Shown: positions 15,577-24,926 of the stretch, in pieces
Numbering within the stretch: the stretch's first letter is position 1
How the letters are laid out: the number at the start of each line of letters is the position of its first letter
Source: an uncultured Pelagibacteraceae bacterium
GTDB taxonomy: Bacteria > Pseudomonadota > Alphaproteobacteria > Pelagibacterales > Pelagibacteraceae
Length of the DNA: 64,000 bases
Assembly (NCBI GenBank): GCA_902589725.1
Contig: CACITU010000002.1
Span: 62,001-126,000 of the forward strand
Direction of reading: 5' to 3'
The notes under the pieces: model-generated
Databases searched by the model: none
What the model saw: the letters and a program-made list of their open reading frames with translations, nothing else
Told to the model about the DNA's origin: nothing
Made by a program: the position numbers and the translations under genes

Positions 15577-15651
15577 TGGCGGTCCCTAGGGGAATCGAAC
15601 CCCTCTTTCGAGGATGAAAACCACGTGTCCTAACCGATAGACGAAGGGACC
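15577..15651 (-). tRNA. tRNA-Glu (TTC)
   Basis: 75 nt with encoded CCA. The acceptor stem GGTCCCT pairs with AGGGACC, followed by discriminator G and CCA. The T-arm is GGGG-TTCGATT-CCCC and the anticodon loop is TTTTCAT (anticodon TTC). The anticodon stem CGTGG/CCTCG contains a central U-U mismatch, which is unusual. Both flanking genes are on the same strand. Confidence 0.95.
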
Positions 15652-15698
15652 GAATTGCTGCTTTTTATTGTAAAATTAATCATTAATCAAGCTTATCA

Positions 15699-16640
15699 TC
15701 ATATATTTTGTTTTATTTTTACCACTTTTTTTAAACCTGAGGATTTATGAGTCACCAATGTTTCTGAGAAATACTCATCACCTTGTATATCAATTCCAGA
15801 TACCAAATCACCAGAAGTTATACCTGTCGCACAAAAAATTGAGTCACCACACACAATTTCATTCAATTCATATTTTTTTGTCAAATCAATTATTCCCATT
15901 TTTCTTGCTCTTAACTTGTCTTCATCAGTTTTAAATAAAAATCTTCCCTGAAAATTACAATTAAATGCATCTAATGCAGCAGCTGTTATAACTCCCTCTG
16001 GTCCACCTCCAATGCCTAAAAAAATGTCAACATTATATTTCTTTTGTGTAACTAACAAAGCACCAGACACATCACCATCAGTAATTAATTTTAAATTTAC
16101 TTTTAATTTTTTTAATTCTTCTATAATTTCTTTATGTCTTGCCCTGTCAAGAATACATGCTGTTAAATCTTCTGGATTTTTATTTAAATAATCGCTTAAG
16201 TTAGAAATATTTTGCTTAACAGTATAATCTAAATCAACAACATTTTTTTCATTCACTCTAGTCGAAATTTTTTCCATGTAGGTCTCGGGTGCTTTTAATA
16301 AATTATTTTTTTCAGAAACAGCTATAACTGATAATGCACCTGGTAAATTGTTTGCAGCAAAATTAGTACCCTCTAAAGGATCAACAGCTATATCAAATTC
16401 TGGACCATTTCTTGTTCCTAGTTTTTCTCCAATATATAACATTGGTGCCTCATCCAATTCACCCTCACCTATTACAATATGTCCATTTATGTCTATTTTG
16501 TTTAAATTGAATCTCATTGAATCTACTGCAGCTTTGTCAGCTGCAATTTTATCCTTTTTTCCAACAAGATATGATGATGCTAATGCAGCTTTTGATGTAA
16601 CTTCAATAAAATGATCTACAAATTTTTTATCAATCGCCAT
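15699..16640 (-). CDS. glpX: Fructose-1,6-bisphosphatase, class II
   Basis: 313 residues. The GlpX signatures are GEGELDEAPMLYIGEKLG, DPLEGTNFAANN with metal-binding Asp and Glu, TDGDVSGAL and GIGGGPEGVITAAALDA. It removes the 1-phosphate from fructose-1,6-bisphosphate in gluconeogenesis; cytosolic. Its start codon overlaps the stop of the SbmA-like transporter by one base. In many alphaproteobacteria glpX follows hom directly; here about 6.5 kb containing the recombinase region separates them and glpX is inverted relative to hom. Confidence 0.96.
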   Translation of the reverse strand: MAIDKKFVDHFIEVTSKAALASSYLVGKKDKIAADKAAVDSMRFNLNKIDINGHIVIGEGELDEAPMLYIGEKLGTRNGPEFDIAVDPLEGTNFAANNLPGALSVIAVSEKNNLLKAPETYMEKISTRVNEKNVVDLDYTVKQNISNLSDYLNKNPEDLTACILDRARHKEIIEELKKLKVNLKLITDGDVSGALLVTQKKYNVDIFLGIGGGPEGVITAAALDAFNCNFQGRFLFKTDEDKLRARKMGIIDLTKKYELNEIVCGDSIFCATGITSGDLVSGIDIQGDEYFSETLVTHKSSGLKKVVKIKQNI

Positions 16641-17632
16641 TAAGCTTTTTCATCTACAAAGTCTTCTTGTTTAATTCTATTTTCAAATTCTCTTAAACGT
16701 TTATATACACTAGCAAGCTCAATAATTGTTGGCCAAGCCTTTAACAAATATTGCATAGATCCTTCAACTCTTCCAAACGCTCTTATGATTTGTTGCATAA
16801 CACCTAAAGTAACTACACCAGCAACAATAGCAGGAGCCAAAAAAACATATGCAGATAAAACATTCGCTTGTAAATATGCAATTCGACCAATATTAAAATA
16901 TAGATATCTTAAATAACTTAAAAAATGAATTTTACGAACATCATCAAATAATTCATCTATTCTCTTTGGTCTTACACTGCCATCATCTTCTGCAATAACT
17001 AAAATTTTCCTATATGCAGCCTCTTGTTTTTGTAAATCATATTCAATACCGACTAATCTAAGTATCAAACCAAGAACAATTAGAAAAACAGTTCCCCCTA
17101 TAGTCCAAATCAATGCTCCGACTATAAGTCCATATTCCCATTCGCCAAAAAAGAAAATAGGAATACCTACGCTTAGGCCAAATAATATTGGAATAAATTG
17201 TATCAAAATCATAATAGACTCTATTAAACTTGTACCTAAACCTTCCATTATTCTTGTAAACTTAATTGTATCTTCTTGAACTCTTTGTGATGCACCTTCA
17301 ATTTTACGCGCTTTATCATAAACAGAGTGGTACCACTCTACCATTGATGTTCTCCATCTAAATAAATAATGAGCTGTAAAGAAGCTGATAGCTACATAAA
17401 CAGCAATATACATTGCTGCTAATGTAATAAATGAGAACAAGCTTGCAAAATATTCCTCAATTGTAACAGCGTTTGGTTCTGCGAGTGCTTTTTGAATCAT
17501 ATCATAAAAAACACCAAACCATTCGTTTATTTTGACATCTATTTCAACCTGAACCCAAAGTGAGGAAAGAATAATAAACGAACCTAACCACGACCAATAA
17601 AACCAGCTCTTTTCAGTAAAAAATCTAAACAT
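16640..17632 (-). CDS. SbmA/BacA-type peptide transporter
   Basis: 330 residues. It aligns along most of its length with SbmA/BacA: HYLFRWRTSMVEWYHSVYDK, then EGASQRVQEDT, EAAYRKILVIAEDD, YFNIGRIAYLQ and AFGRVEGSMQYLLKAWPTI. It has about six to seven membrane helices and no ATPase domain, as expected for this proton-driven homodimer. Compared with E. coli SbmA it lacks about 70 N-terminal residues. Homologues import proline-rich or thiazole-modified peptides and bleomycin, and affect lipid A or B12 phenotypes; the substrate here is unknown. Followed without gap by glpX. Confidence 0.88.
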   Translation of the reverse strand: MFRFFTEKSWFYWSWLGSFIILSSLWVQVEIDVKINEWFGVFYDMIQKALAEPNAVTIEEYFASLFSFITLAAMYIAVYVAISFFTAHYLFRWRTSMVEWYHSVYDKARKIEGASQRVQEDTIKFTRIMEGLGTSLIESIMILIQFIPILFGLSVGIPIFFFGEWEYGLIVGALIWTIGGTVFLIVLGLILRLVGIEYDLQKQEAAYRKILVIAEDDGSVRPKRIDELFDDVRKIHFLSYLRYLYFNIGRIAYLQANVLSAYVFLAPAIVAGVVTLGVMQQIIRAFGRVEGSMQYLLKAWPTIIELASVYKRLREFENRIKQEDFVDEKA

Positions 17633-17640
17633 TTGTTATT

Positions 17641-17922
17641 TTATTTTAGAAAATTATCAGCGTAAGATTTCTTTACAATTTTTCTCTTTCTTGGCTCAAT
17701 TAATTCAAAATCAATTTTCTTTTTTTTTGCATAATTGATCGCAAGCTCTTTTGAAGAAAACTCTAACTTTAATTCTGTATAAGTGTCTGAAGAACTTTCC
17801 CAACCCATCAAGGGATTTTTTGTTGGATCTTCAGTTTTAAATTCCAATATCCATTTATTACTTTTAGCCAAACCTGATTGCATAGGACTTTTATTTGGAA
17901 TGTAAATTATAGCTTTTTTCAT
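17641..17922 (-). CDS. ETC complex I subunit, NDUFS4-like
   Basis: 93 residues. The pattern KAIIYIPNKSPMQSG, KWILEFKTEDPTKNPLMGWE, SSDTYTELKLEFSSKELAI and YAKKKKIDFEL is the ETC complex I accessory subunit family (bacterial counterpart of mitochondrial NDUFS4), found in alphaproteobacteria. It is a small soluble protein that sits on the peripheral arm of NADH:ubiquinone oxidoreductase. In alphaproteobacteria it is usually near tRNA genes rather than in the nuo operon; here tRNA-Pro lies 6 bp upstream on the same strand. Confidence 0.88.
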   Translation of the reverse strand: MKKAIIYIPNKSPMQSGLAKSNKWILEFKTEDPTKNPLMGWESSSDTYTELKLEFSSKELAINYAKKKKIDFELIEPRKRKIVKKSYADNFLK

Positions 17923-17928
17923 AAAATA

Positions 17929-18005
<77 letters not shown>

Positions 18006-18099
18006 ATCCGAGTACTAATACAGCAGTTATTGATAATTTCAATGTATAAAGAAGCCAAAATTAAAAGAAAATTGATTAAAATCTGGTATATAACGAAGC

Positions 18100-18597
18100 A
18101 TGATTATTACTTGCCCAAATTGTAACAAGCAATTCAAAATAGAAAATTCTTTAATACCTGATGAAGGTAGAGATTTACAATGTGGTTCATGTAATCATAT
18201 TTGGTTTTATAAAATTGAAGAACAAAACAACGAATTATTAAAGTTAGATGAAGAAATCGTAAGTGAGGACATAGAAATAACAGGCGAAAAGAAGGAAGAA
18301 AAAATTGATAAAAAGAAACAAGCACTAGAAAAAATTAAGTCTGAAATAAATTACGAAATAAAAGAAAATATTTCAGAAAAGCAAAAAAATAAAACTAGAT
18401 CTGAAAATGAAGCTAATAAAGAAAGTAAGTTTTTTTCTTATTTAATTGTATTAATTATATCTTTTATCGCTTTAATTATTTTGCTTGATACTCTGAAAAA
18501 CCCGATAATTAATGTGTTTCCTGGATTAGAAATTTTATTATTTAACCTTTTTGAAACATTGAAAGATATAAAACTATTTATTATAGACCTAATTTAA
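18100..18597 (+). CDS. MJ0042-type zinc-ribbon protein with one membrane helix
   Basis: 165 residues. Residues 1-37 are the zinc-ribbon MJ0042 domain (CPNCNKQFKIENSLIPDEGR, then QCGSCNHIWFYK) with two CxxC knuckles. A Lys/Glu-rich helical linker spans about 45-108, then one membrane segment at about 110-127 (FSYLIVLIISFIALIILL). Alphaproteobacteria commonly carry such a gene; proposed roles include sensing or assembly at the membrane, but none is established. The start leaves the first CxxC at residue 5, as in homologues. nhaA follows after 6 bp. Confidence 0.82.
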   Translation: MIITCPNCNKQFKIENSLIPDEGRDLQCGSCNHIWFYKIEEQNNELLKLDEEIVSEDIEITGEKKEEKIDKKKQALEKIKSEINYEIKENISEKQKNKTRSENEANKESKFFSYLIVLIISFIALIILLDTLKNPIINVFPGLEILLFNLFETLKDIKLFIIDLI

Positions 18598-18603
18598 TTT
18601 TTT

Positions 18604-19785
18604 ATGATTAATTATATATCTAAGCCTTTTAGATGGTTTTTTAAATTAGAAGCTGCAAGTGGATTAGTATTATTGTTTGCTGCAATAATTGCATTATTTA
18701 TAAGCAATTCTGGACTAGCAGATTTATATTTTGCCACTCTAAATAAATATTTATTTATAGGTATAAATAATTTTGGATTAAAATTATCAGTATTGCATTG
18801 GATCAATGATGCCTTAATGGCAATTTTCTTTTTCTTTGTTACTTTAGAAATTAAAAGAGAATTTTTGCAAGGGGAGCTTTCAAATATGAAGCAAGCTTTA
18901 TTGCCAATCATAGCTGCAGTAGGAGGTATGTTGGTTCCTGCATTATTTTATGTTTTCATAAATTTTGGTGATAGCGAGACATTAAATGGGTGGGCAATCC
19001 CATCAGCTACGGATATTGCTTTTTCTTTAGGAGTTTTATCTTTGTTGGGTAAAAGAGTTCCTTTGTCATTAAAAGTATTCTTAACTGCATTAGCTATAAT
19101 TGACGATTTAGGAGCAATAGTAATTATTGCCCTATTCTACTCTGGAAATTTGAGTATTAAGTATTTAACCTTAATGTTGTTGGCTTTTATTGTTTTATTA
19201 TTAATTAACAAATTTAATATTAAAAAGTTTCTACCTTACTTGGTTGTAGGTCTTTTCCTTTGGGATTTTACACATAACTCAGGGATACACGCTACTATTG
19301 CGGGAGTTTTATTAGCCATGACAATTCCTCATAGAAAAAAAGAAAAAGATTTTTCCTTATTGATTAAAATAGAACATGCAATTAGTCCGTATGTTGCTTT
19401 TGGAATAATGCCTCTATTCGCATTTGCTAATGCAGGAGTATCTTTAGAAGGTTTATCTTTCGCATCGTTATTAGATAAAGTCCCTCTAGGTATAGTGCTA
19501 GGACTGTTCCTGGGTAAACAATTAGGTGTATTTATATTTTCTTATATATCAATAAAATTAAAAGTAGCTCAAATGCCAAATGATACCAGTTGGTATAATT
19601 TTTATGGTGTGGGTGTACTTACTGGGATTGGTTTTACAATGAGTTTATTTGTTGGAAACTTAGCTTTTGTTGAAAATATGCAATATATGGATGGTGTAAA
19701 AATAGGAGTATTAACTGGATCATTGTTATCTACTTTATTTGGTTATTTTTTAATATTACTTACTCCAAATAAACCTAGTAAATGA
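18604..19785 (+). CDS. nhaA: Na+/H+ antiporter NhaA
   Basis: 393 residues with about twelve membrane segments, the normal NhaA size. The functional Asp pair is in TALAIIDDLGAIVIIALF and the assembly-helix Asp in SATDIAFSLGVL; the conserved GIHATIAGVLLAM, AFANAGVSL and the Lys in LGLFLGKQLGV are also there. It expels sodium in exchange for protons, fitting life in seawater. No pH-sensor anomalies are obvious. Its last 4 bases overlap the peroxidase gene (ATGA), so the two are coupled. Confidence 0.97.
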   Translation: MINYISKPFRWFFKLEAASGLVLLFAAIIALFISNSGLADLYFATLNKYLFIGINNFGLKLSVLHWINDALMAIFFFFVTLEIKREFLQGELSNMKQALLPIIAAVGGMLVPALFYVFINFGDSETLNGWAIPSATDIAFSLGVLSLLGKRVPLSLKVFLTALAIIDDLGAIVIIALFYSGNLSIKYLTLMLLAFIVLLLINKFNIKKFLPYLVVGLFLWDFTHNSGIHATIAGVLLAMTIPHRKKEKDFSLLIKIEHAISPYVAFGIMPLFAFANAGVSLEGLSFASLLDKVPLGIVLGLFLGKQLGVFIFSYISIKLKVAQMPNDTSWYNFYGVGVLTGIGFTMSLFVGNLAFVENMQYMDGVKIGVLTGSLLSTLFGYFLILLTPNKPSK

Positions 19786-20324
19786 GAAAAGTAATATTTC
19801 TATTATCTATAGTTATGTTTTTTTTTAAAACTTCAGCATTTGCAAACTATGAAAAAAAAATTTATGATTTCAGTATAGAAAGTATATCTGGTGAAAAAAT
19901 AAATTTCAAAGATTACAAAAATAAAGTTATTTTAATTGTTAATACTGCTAGTTATTGTGGTTTTACAAAACAATACGATGAATTGCAGGAATTGTGGAAT
20001 TTATATAAAAAAAAAGGTTTGATTGTTCTTGGGGTCCCATCAAATTCATTTAATCAAGAAAAAAAGAACAATGCAGATGTAAAAGAATTTTGTGAAGTAA
20101 ATTTTAATATTAATTTTCCATTAACAACTATAACAAAAGTAAAAGGTAACGATGCTCATGAGATTTTCAAATGGGCAAAAAAAAACCATGGTAAATCAGC
20201 TGTTCCCAAATGGAATTTTCATAAAATTTTAATCAACAAAGAAGGCAAGGTAGAAGATACTTTTGCATCAATGACAAAACCAATGTCAAAAAAGATAATT
20301 AAAGCTATAGAAAATATTTTATAA
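19782..20324 (+). CDS. Glutathione peroxidase family protein, exported
   Basis: 180 residues. Residues 1-21 are a signal peptide (MRKVIFLLSIVMFFFKTSAFA), which suggests a periplasmic location. The catalytic motif NTASYCGFTKQYDELQELW has Cys59 where animal enzymes have selenocysteine; LGVPSNSFNQE supplies Gln and WNFHKILINKEG the Trp. It reduces peroxides with thiols, in such Cys forms usually thioredoxin. Translation is coupled to nhaA. The last 6 bases overlap the end of the convergent MBL-fold gene. Confidence 0.92.
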   Translation: MRKVIFLLSIVMFFFKTSAFANYEKKIYDFSIESISGEKINFKDYKNKVILIVNTASYCGFTKQYDELQELWNLYKKKGLIVLGVPSNSFNQEKKNNADVKEFCEVNFNINFPLTTITKVKGNDAHEIFKWAKKNHGKSAVPKWNFHKILINKEGKVEDTFASMTKPMSKKIIKAIENIL

Positions 20325-21089
20325 ATTTATAGTTAAACCATCATGTGCTGGAATAATATTTTTAGGTAACTTTTTTTTAAGTATCTCATAATCTAAGACT
20401 GGAGATAAATTTGTAAAAATAGCTTTTTTAGGTTTAAATTGTTTTACTGCTGCCAAAGATGTTTCTAAATTAAAATGTGATGGATGAAAATTATACCACA
20501 AGCAATCAATGATTAAATACTGAAGATTTTTAAAATATTTAAAATCTTTATTATAAATTTTACTTACATCGCTAATGTAGGCTAGTTTTTTATTTATAAT
20601 GAAACAATTCGATTTGACCTTTCCATGTTCGACTATAATGGATCGAATACTTACTTTTTTTTTATTATTTATAGAAAAAATGTAATTTGGTAATTTATTT
20701 AATTTCAAAGTAGCGGGATATTCTTTGGAATAACTTTTAAATATATAAGAAAATGAATTTTTTAGATGTTTTGAAGTATATTTATCAGCATAAACATCAA
20801 GTTGCTTTCTACTATTTATATAAAAGGATCTCAAATCATTTATTCCATGAGTTTGATCGCCATGCATATGAGAATATAATACTTTATTAATTTTTTTTAT
20901 TTTATGTCTTAAAAGTTGTTGTCTTAGATCAGGAGATGTATCTATAAGAATATTTTCATCTGAAGTTTTTATTAAGGCTGAACATCTTGTTCTATAGTTT
21001 TTTTTATTGTTTGGGTCGCAATTTCCAAAGAAACCGTCTGGTCTTGGTACACCCATTGAACTACCACATCCTAAAATAATAAATTTCAT
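20319..21089 (-). CDS. MBL-fold metallohydrolase, PhnP-like
   Basis: 256 residues of the metallo-beta-lactamase fold. Metal ligands are in YSHMHGDQTHG (HxHxD.H), with further ligands in YISDVSK and at the C-terminal PAHDG. The N-terminal LGCGSSMGVPRPDGFFGNCD is typical of PhnP-like phosphodiesterases. In alphaproteobacteria this gene regularly follows metG-tatD, and the same order is seen here. Its substrate is probably a cyclic or phosphodiester nucleotide product, but no C-P lyase genes are nearby. It overlaps tatD by one base and ends convergent with the peroxidase. Confidence 0.87.
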   Translation of the reverse strand: MKFIILGCGSSMGVPRPDGFFGNCDPNNKKNYRTRCSALIKTSDENILIDTSPDLRQQLLRHKIKKINKVLYSHMHGDQTHGINDLRSFYINSRKQLDVYADKYTSKHLKNSFSYIFKSYSKEYPATLKLNKLPNYIFSINNKKKVSIRSIIVEHGKVKSNCFIINKKLAYISDVSKIYNKDFKYFKNLQYLIIDCLWYNFHPSHFNLETSLAAVKQFKPKKAIFTNLSPVLDYEILKKKLPKNIIPAHDGLTINL

Positions 21090-21856
21090 TAATCTCGATT
21101 AAAAAAAAGTTTATTAAAGTTATCTGTAGTTTTTTTAACAAGATCCTTTTTAGATACTTTTTTAATCTCAGCTAATTTTGCAGCAGTAAAATCAATAAAT
21201 GATGGTTCATTTTTTTTTCCTCTTTTAGGAACAGGTGCTAAAAAAGGACTATCAGTCTCAATTAAAATATTATCCATCGGAATCGACTTGAAAGTATCTT
21301 GTAAACCCTTTGAGTTTTTGAAAGTAATGATACCACTAGCTGAAAAGAATGAATTAAAAGTCATTAGTTTCTCTGAGAATTCTTTAGATCCAGTAAAACA
21401 ATGCATTAAAATTTTAAGATTTTCATTTTTATATTCATTTAAAATATCAAAGGTTTCTTTTTCTGCATCTCTTGAATGAACAATTAATGGAATATTAGTT
21501 TTTATAGATGCATCTATATGTTCTTTAAAGCTTGATATCTGTTTATCTTTTTCACTATTATTATAATAAAAATCTAAACCAGTTTCACCAATTCCAATTA
21601 TTTTTGAATTTTCATTCAGACTTTCAATGATCTGTTTTGAAGTGATAATATTTGTTGCGCTTTCATGTGGATGAATACCAATAGTACCATAAATCATCTC
21701 ATCTTTATTAATTAACTCTTTTACCCTAGAAAAACTCTCAAACGAGGTTGAGATAGTCAATAATTTTTCTATACCTACTTCTTTTGATCTTTTTATTACA
21801 TTAGAGAGGTCACTTAATAATGGTTCATGATCTAAATGGCAATGTGAATCAATCAT
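21089..21856 (-). CDS. tatD: TatD family metal-dependent hydrolase
   Basis: 255 residues. It begins MIDSHCHLDHEPL, the TatD metal motif, and continues with IGIHPHES, GIGETGLDFYY, VHSRDAEKET, MHCFTGSKEF and the C-terminal ETDSPFLAPVP, covering all conserved metal ligands. TatD proteins are 3'-5' exonucleases or DNases; despite the name they are not part of the Tat translocon. It overlaps metG by 8 nt and the MBL gene by one base in the same operon. Confidence 0.95.
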   Translation of the reverse strand: MIDSHCHLDHEPLLSDLSNVIKRSKEVGIEKLLTISTSFESFSRVKELINKDEMIYGTIGIHPHESATNIITSKQIIESLNENSKIIGIGETGLDFYYNNSEKDKQISSFKEHIDASIKTNIPLIVHSRDAEKETFDILNEYKNENLKILMHCFTGSKEFSEKLMTFNSFFSASGIITFKNSKGLQDTFKSIPMDNILIETDSPFLAPVPKRGKKNEPSFIDFTAAKLAEIKKVSKKDLVKKTTDNFNKLFFNRD

Positions 21857-23390
21857 TTTTTTTTTCTATTTTTTTAAAAAGTATATCTATTTTATTTATT
21901 TTATTACCTTTTGTTAAATAGTCATTATTTGAAACTGTATCTAATTTTATATCATTTTCTTCAATGTCAAAAATCTTTAATGCCTTTAGAGAAGATCCAG
22001 GAATAACTGGATACAACAAAAAACTTATTTTTCTTACGATTTCTAATGTGGTGTAAACAATAGTATTTAATCTAATTATATCATCTTTCTTTTTCCATGG
22101 TTCTTGATCATTAAAATACTTGTTGGCTTCAAACAATGAATTAACAATATAATCTATATAAAAATTAATATTTTGATTGTCAATTTCAGACCTAATATTA
22201 CCTAAATTATCTTTATACTTATTTAGAATTAATAAATCCTCATCATTAAATTTAACTTCTAATGGAATTTTTCCATCACAATTTTTAATTGCAAAAGCAG
22301 TTACACGCTGACATAAATTTCCATAATTATTAGCTAAATCACTATTAATGCAATCTTCGAGTCTTTCTTGAGATATGTTTCCATCATTACCAAAAGAAAC
22401 TTCTTTTATTAAATAGTATCTTAAAGGATCTAAACCATATTCTTTAATTATCTCTAATGGATCAAGTATATTTCCTTTAGATTTAGACATTTTTTCTTCA
22501 CCTGACAATATCCATCCATGTCCGTAGACTCTCTTTGGTAATTCAATTTTTGCTGCTAATAAAAAAGCAGGCCAATAAACTGCATGAAATCTAAGTATAT
22601 CTTTTCCAATTAAATGAATTGAGGCTGGCCAAAATTTTTTAAATAACTCATCATCTGTGTTAGGATAATTTAATGCACTTAAATAGTTTGTTAATGCATC
22701 AAGCCAAACATATATTACATGGTTTTTGTTATTTGGAACAGGTATTCCCCATGTAAAACTTTTTCTACTTACAGAAAGATCTTTAAGTCCACTTTTAACA
22801 AAACTAATAACTTCATTTTTTCTTGACTCTGGATAAATAAAATCTGGATTAGTTTCGTAATAATCTAATAACGGTTTTTCCCACTTTGAAAGTCTAAAAA
22901 AATAGGACTCTTCTTCAATCCATTCAACAGGAGATTTTGACGATAAAGCAATTTTTTTTCCATCAATGTCCTCAATTTCATCTTCATTATAAAAGGCTTC
23001 ATCTGATACTGAATACCATCCAGAATAATTTGACAAGTATATATCATCATTTTTTTCAAGTTCATTCCAAAGATGTTGAACTGTTTTTTTATGTCTAGTT
23101 TCCGTAGTTCTTATAAAGTCAGTATTTGATAAATTCAAAGTATCTGAAAGATCTCTAAATGTTTGACTAATTTGATCACAAAATATTTGGGGCTCCTTCC
23201 CTGCTTTTTCTGCTGACCTTTGAATTTTTAAACCATGCTCGTCTGTACCAGTTAGAAAATGAACCTGGTAATTATCAATTGTTTTAAATCTTGCAAAAAA
23301 ATCTGAAATAATGCTTGAATATGCATGACCCATATGAGGCTTAGCTGAGGGATAGTATATAGGTGTGGTAATGTAAAAAGTTTTATCCAT
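21849..23390 (-). CDS. metG: Methionine-tRNA ligase, zinc-free type
   Basis: 513 residues. The class I signatures are YYPSAKPHMGHAYSS (HIGH-like HMGH) and MSKSKGN (KMSKS). The connecting peptide reads YSGWYSVSDEAFYNEDEI without the CxxC knuckles, so this is the zinc-free alphaproteobacterial MetG type; a C-terminal tRNA-binding extension is also lacking. It charges tRNA-Met for initiation and elongation. It overlaps holB and tatD by 8 nt each, so the three are probably translated together. Confidence 0.96.
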   Translation of the reverse strand: MDKTFYITTPIYYPSAKPHMGHAYSSIISDFFARFKTIDNYQVHFLTGTDEHGLKIQRSAEKAGKEPQIFCDQISQTFRDLSDTLNLSNTDFIRTTETRHKKTVQHLWNELEKNDDIYLSNYSGWYSVSDEAFYNEDEIEDIDGKKIALSSKSPVEWIEEESYFFRLSKWEKPLLDYYETNPDFIYPESRKNEVISFVKSGLKDLSVSRKSFTWGIPVPNNKNHVIYVWLDALTNYLSALNYPNTDDELFKKFWPASIHLIGKDILRFHAVYWPAFLLAAKIELPKRVYGHGWILSGEEKMSKSKGNILDPLEIIKEYGLDPLRYYLIKEVSFGNDGNISQERLEDCINSDLANNYGNLCQRVTAFAIKNCDGKIPLEVKFNDEDLLILNKYKDNLGNIRSEIDNQNINFYIDYIVNSLFEANKYFNDQEPWKKKDDIIRLNTIVYTTLEIVRKISFLLYPVIPGSSLKALKIFDIEENDIKLDTVSNNDYLTKGNKINKIDILFKKIEKKND

Positions 23391-24312
23391 TTAGTATTTT
23401 ATCCTCAAATTCCATGAACAATGTTTCCTCGTCTAAATTATAAATTTTTGTATTATTTATTTTTTCTAAAAAATAATGGTATGACTTTAGTAAACTAATA
23501 TTTTTACTAGATATATTATTTCTAAAATAAAGTTCAATAAAAGAATAAATAATTTCAATTATTGATTTATCTTTTTTATAAATTTTATCTTTTATTATAA
23601 TTGTTAGAATTGTATTTAAATCAGAATTAGCAAGATCTAAGTTATATTCTTTAGACAACTTAATTAATTTTAATAATTTTCCAGGAGTAGAATAATAATT
23701 AAATAGATTATCATTAATGATGGCATTAATATCATCATTTAGTAATTGATTAACAATTCTAATAGACTGATCTTTTGTTAAAAAAACTTTGAAATTCAAA
23801 CATCTGGATTTAAGAGTTGGTGGCAATCTTCTATTATTGTTTATTAAAATGAAATTTATATTTTCATTAGGTTCTTCCAAAATTTTTAATAAAGCGTTAA
23901 TAGAGTTTAAGTTCAATAATTCAATATTATCAATTAAAACAAATCTTTTTTTTTTATTAAATGAAGATTTATTTAAGTTAATTATCAATTCTCTAATTTG
24001 ATTTATATCAATATTTTTTTTATCCTGCAGGACATCAATTAGTTGAAAGTTTGGGTTAGATTTATTTTGTATAAGTTTGTATGATTTATTATCAGAGTTA
24101 ATTATATTATTTTTATAATCATAATGAAATTCCTCATTTTCTGACAATACAAAATTAATTAAATGATATGCGAATGTTGATTTTCCAATACCTTTTTCAC
24201 CAGATAAAAGAATTTTATTTGGCAAATTTTCGTTTTTATATAATTTATATAAATGATTGAAAATTTCTTTGTGCTCAAATAAACTTAATTGAGTTGATGG
24301 ATTTAAATTCAT
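23383..24312 (-). CDS. holB: DNA polymerase III delta' subunit
   Basis: 309 residues. It has an AAA+ clamp-loader domain with P-loop LLSGEKGIGKSTFA, Walker B FVLIDNIELLN, NALLKILEEPNENINFI and the SRC motif LKSRCLNFKV. The C-terminal part is poorly conserved. Delta' is the stator of the clamp loader that opens the beta clamp. No zinc-binding Cys cluster is visible. The gene lies between tmk (4-nt overlap) and metG (8-nt overlap), the standard alphaproteobacterial order. Confidence 0.9.
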   Translation of the reverse strand: MNLNPSTQLSLFEHKEIFNHLYKLYKNENLPNKILLSGEKGIGKSTFAYHLINFVLSENEEFHYDYKNNIINSDNKSYKLIQNKSNPNFQLIDVLQDKKNIDINQIRELIINLNKSSFNKKKRFVLIDNIELLNLNSINALLKILEEPNENINFILINNNRRLPPTLKSRCLNFKVFLTKDQSIRIVNQLLNDDINAIINDNLFNYYSTPGKLLKLIKLSKEYNLDLANSDLNTILTIIIKDKIYKKDKSIIEIIYSFIELYFRNNISSKNISLLKSYHYFLEKINNTKIYNLDEETLFMEFEDKILNG

Positions 24313-24926
24313 TTAATTAATTTTTTGAGTTGATTTAAAATTAAATCTTCATTTTTTTTTATATCAGAATTTGAATCAATTATTTTATATGATTTTTTGT
24401 TAGATTTAGCTAATTTTAAAAAACCTTTTTGAACTTTATTATAAAAATTTATATCAAATTGGTCATATCGATTTAGAGATTTTCTTTTTTTTAATCTTTG
24501 AAAAAGATTTTTTTTATTTACAATATTGAGAAAAGTAAAGTTTACTTTGATTTTTTTTAATAAAAATCTATTTATGATATTTATAATTTTTAAATCAACA
24601 CCCATCCCATAATGTTGGTATGCAATAGTTGAGTCTGTGAATCTATCAATTAAAATAATTTTTTTTTTATAAAATTTTTTTATAAGATTTATATTTTCAC
24701 TACGTGCAGCTAAATACAAAAGTAAATCAGTATGAATATTAAAATCAGATTTTTTATTTAAAATTAATTTTCTTATTTTTTCTGAGTTAAAACTTCCACC
24801 AGGTTCTCTTATCTTCAAATAACTAATATTTTTCTTATCTAAATATTTAGATATTTTATTTATATGATGGGTTTTACCACTGCCCTCTATACCTTCAAAG
24901 ACAATGATAGGTTTTTTAGACATCAC
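24309..24926 (-). CDS. tmk: Thymidylate kinase
   Basis: 205 residues. P-loop FEGIEGSGKTHHINKI, the DRX motif LIDRFTDSTIAYQHYGMG, and the early IREPGGSFNSEKIR mark dTMP kinase. The usual LID-region Arg residues appear in LKKRKSLNRYDQ. It phosphorylates dTMP to dTDP. The start overlaps dacA by 11 nt; MM at the start leaves either Met possible (the second gives MSKKPIIVFEG). Highly Lys-rich, as is common for this genome. Confidence 0.93.
   Translation of the reverse strand: MMSKKPIIVFEGIEGSGKTHHINKISKYLDKKNISYLKIREPGGSFNSEKIRKLILNKKSDFNIHTDLLLYLAARSENINLIKKFYKKKIILIDRFTDSTIAYQHYGMGVDLKIINIINRFLLKKIKVNFTFLNIVNKKNLFQRLKKRKSLNRYDQFDINFYNKVQKGFLKLAKSNKKSYKIIDSNSDIKKNEDLILNQLKKLIK

Noticed and set aside
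21288..21479. Plus-strand frames opposite tatD and other operon genes
   Set aside because: They are complements of well-recognised genes and show no independent features.
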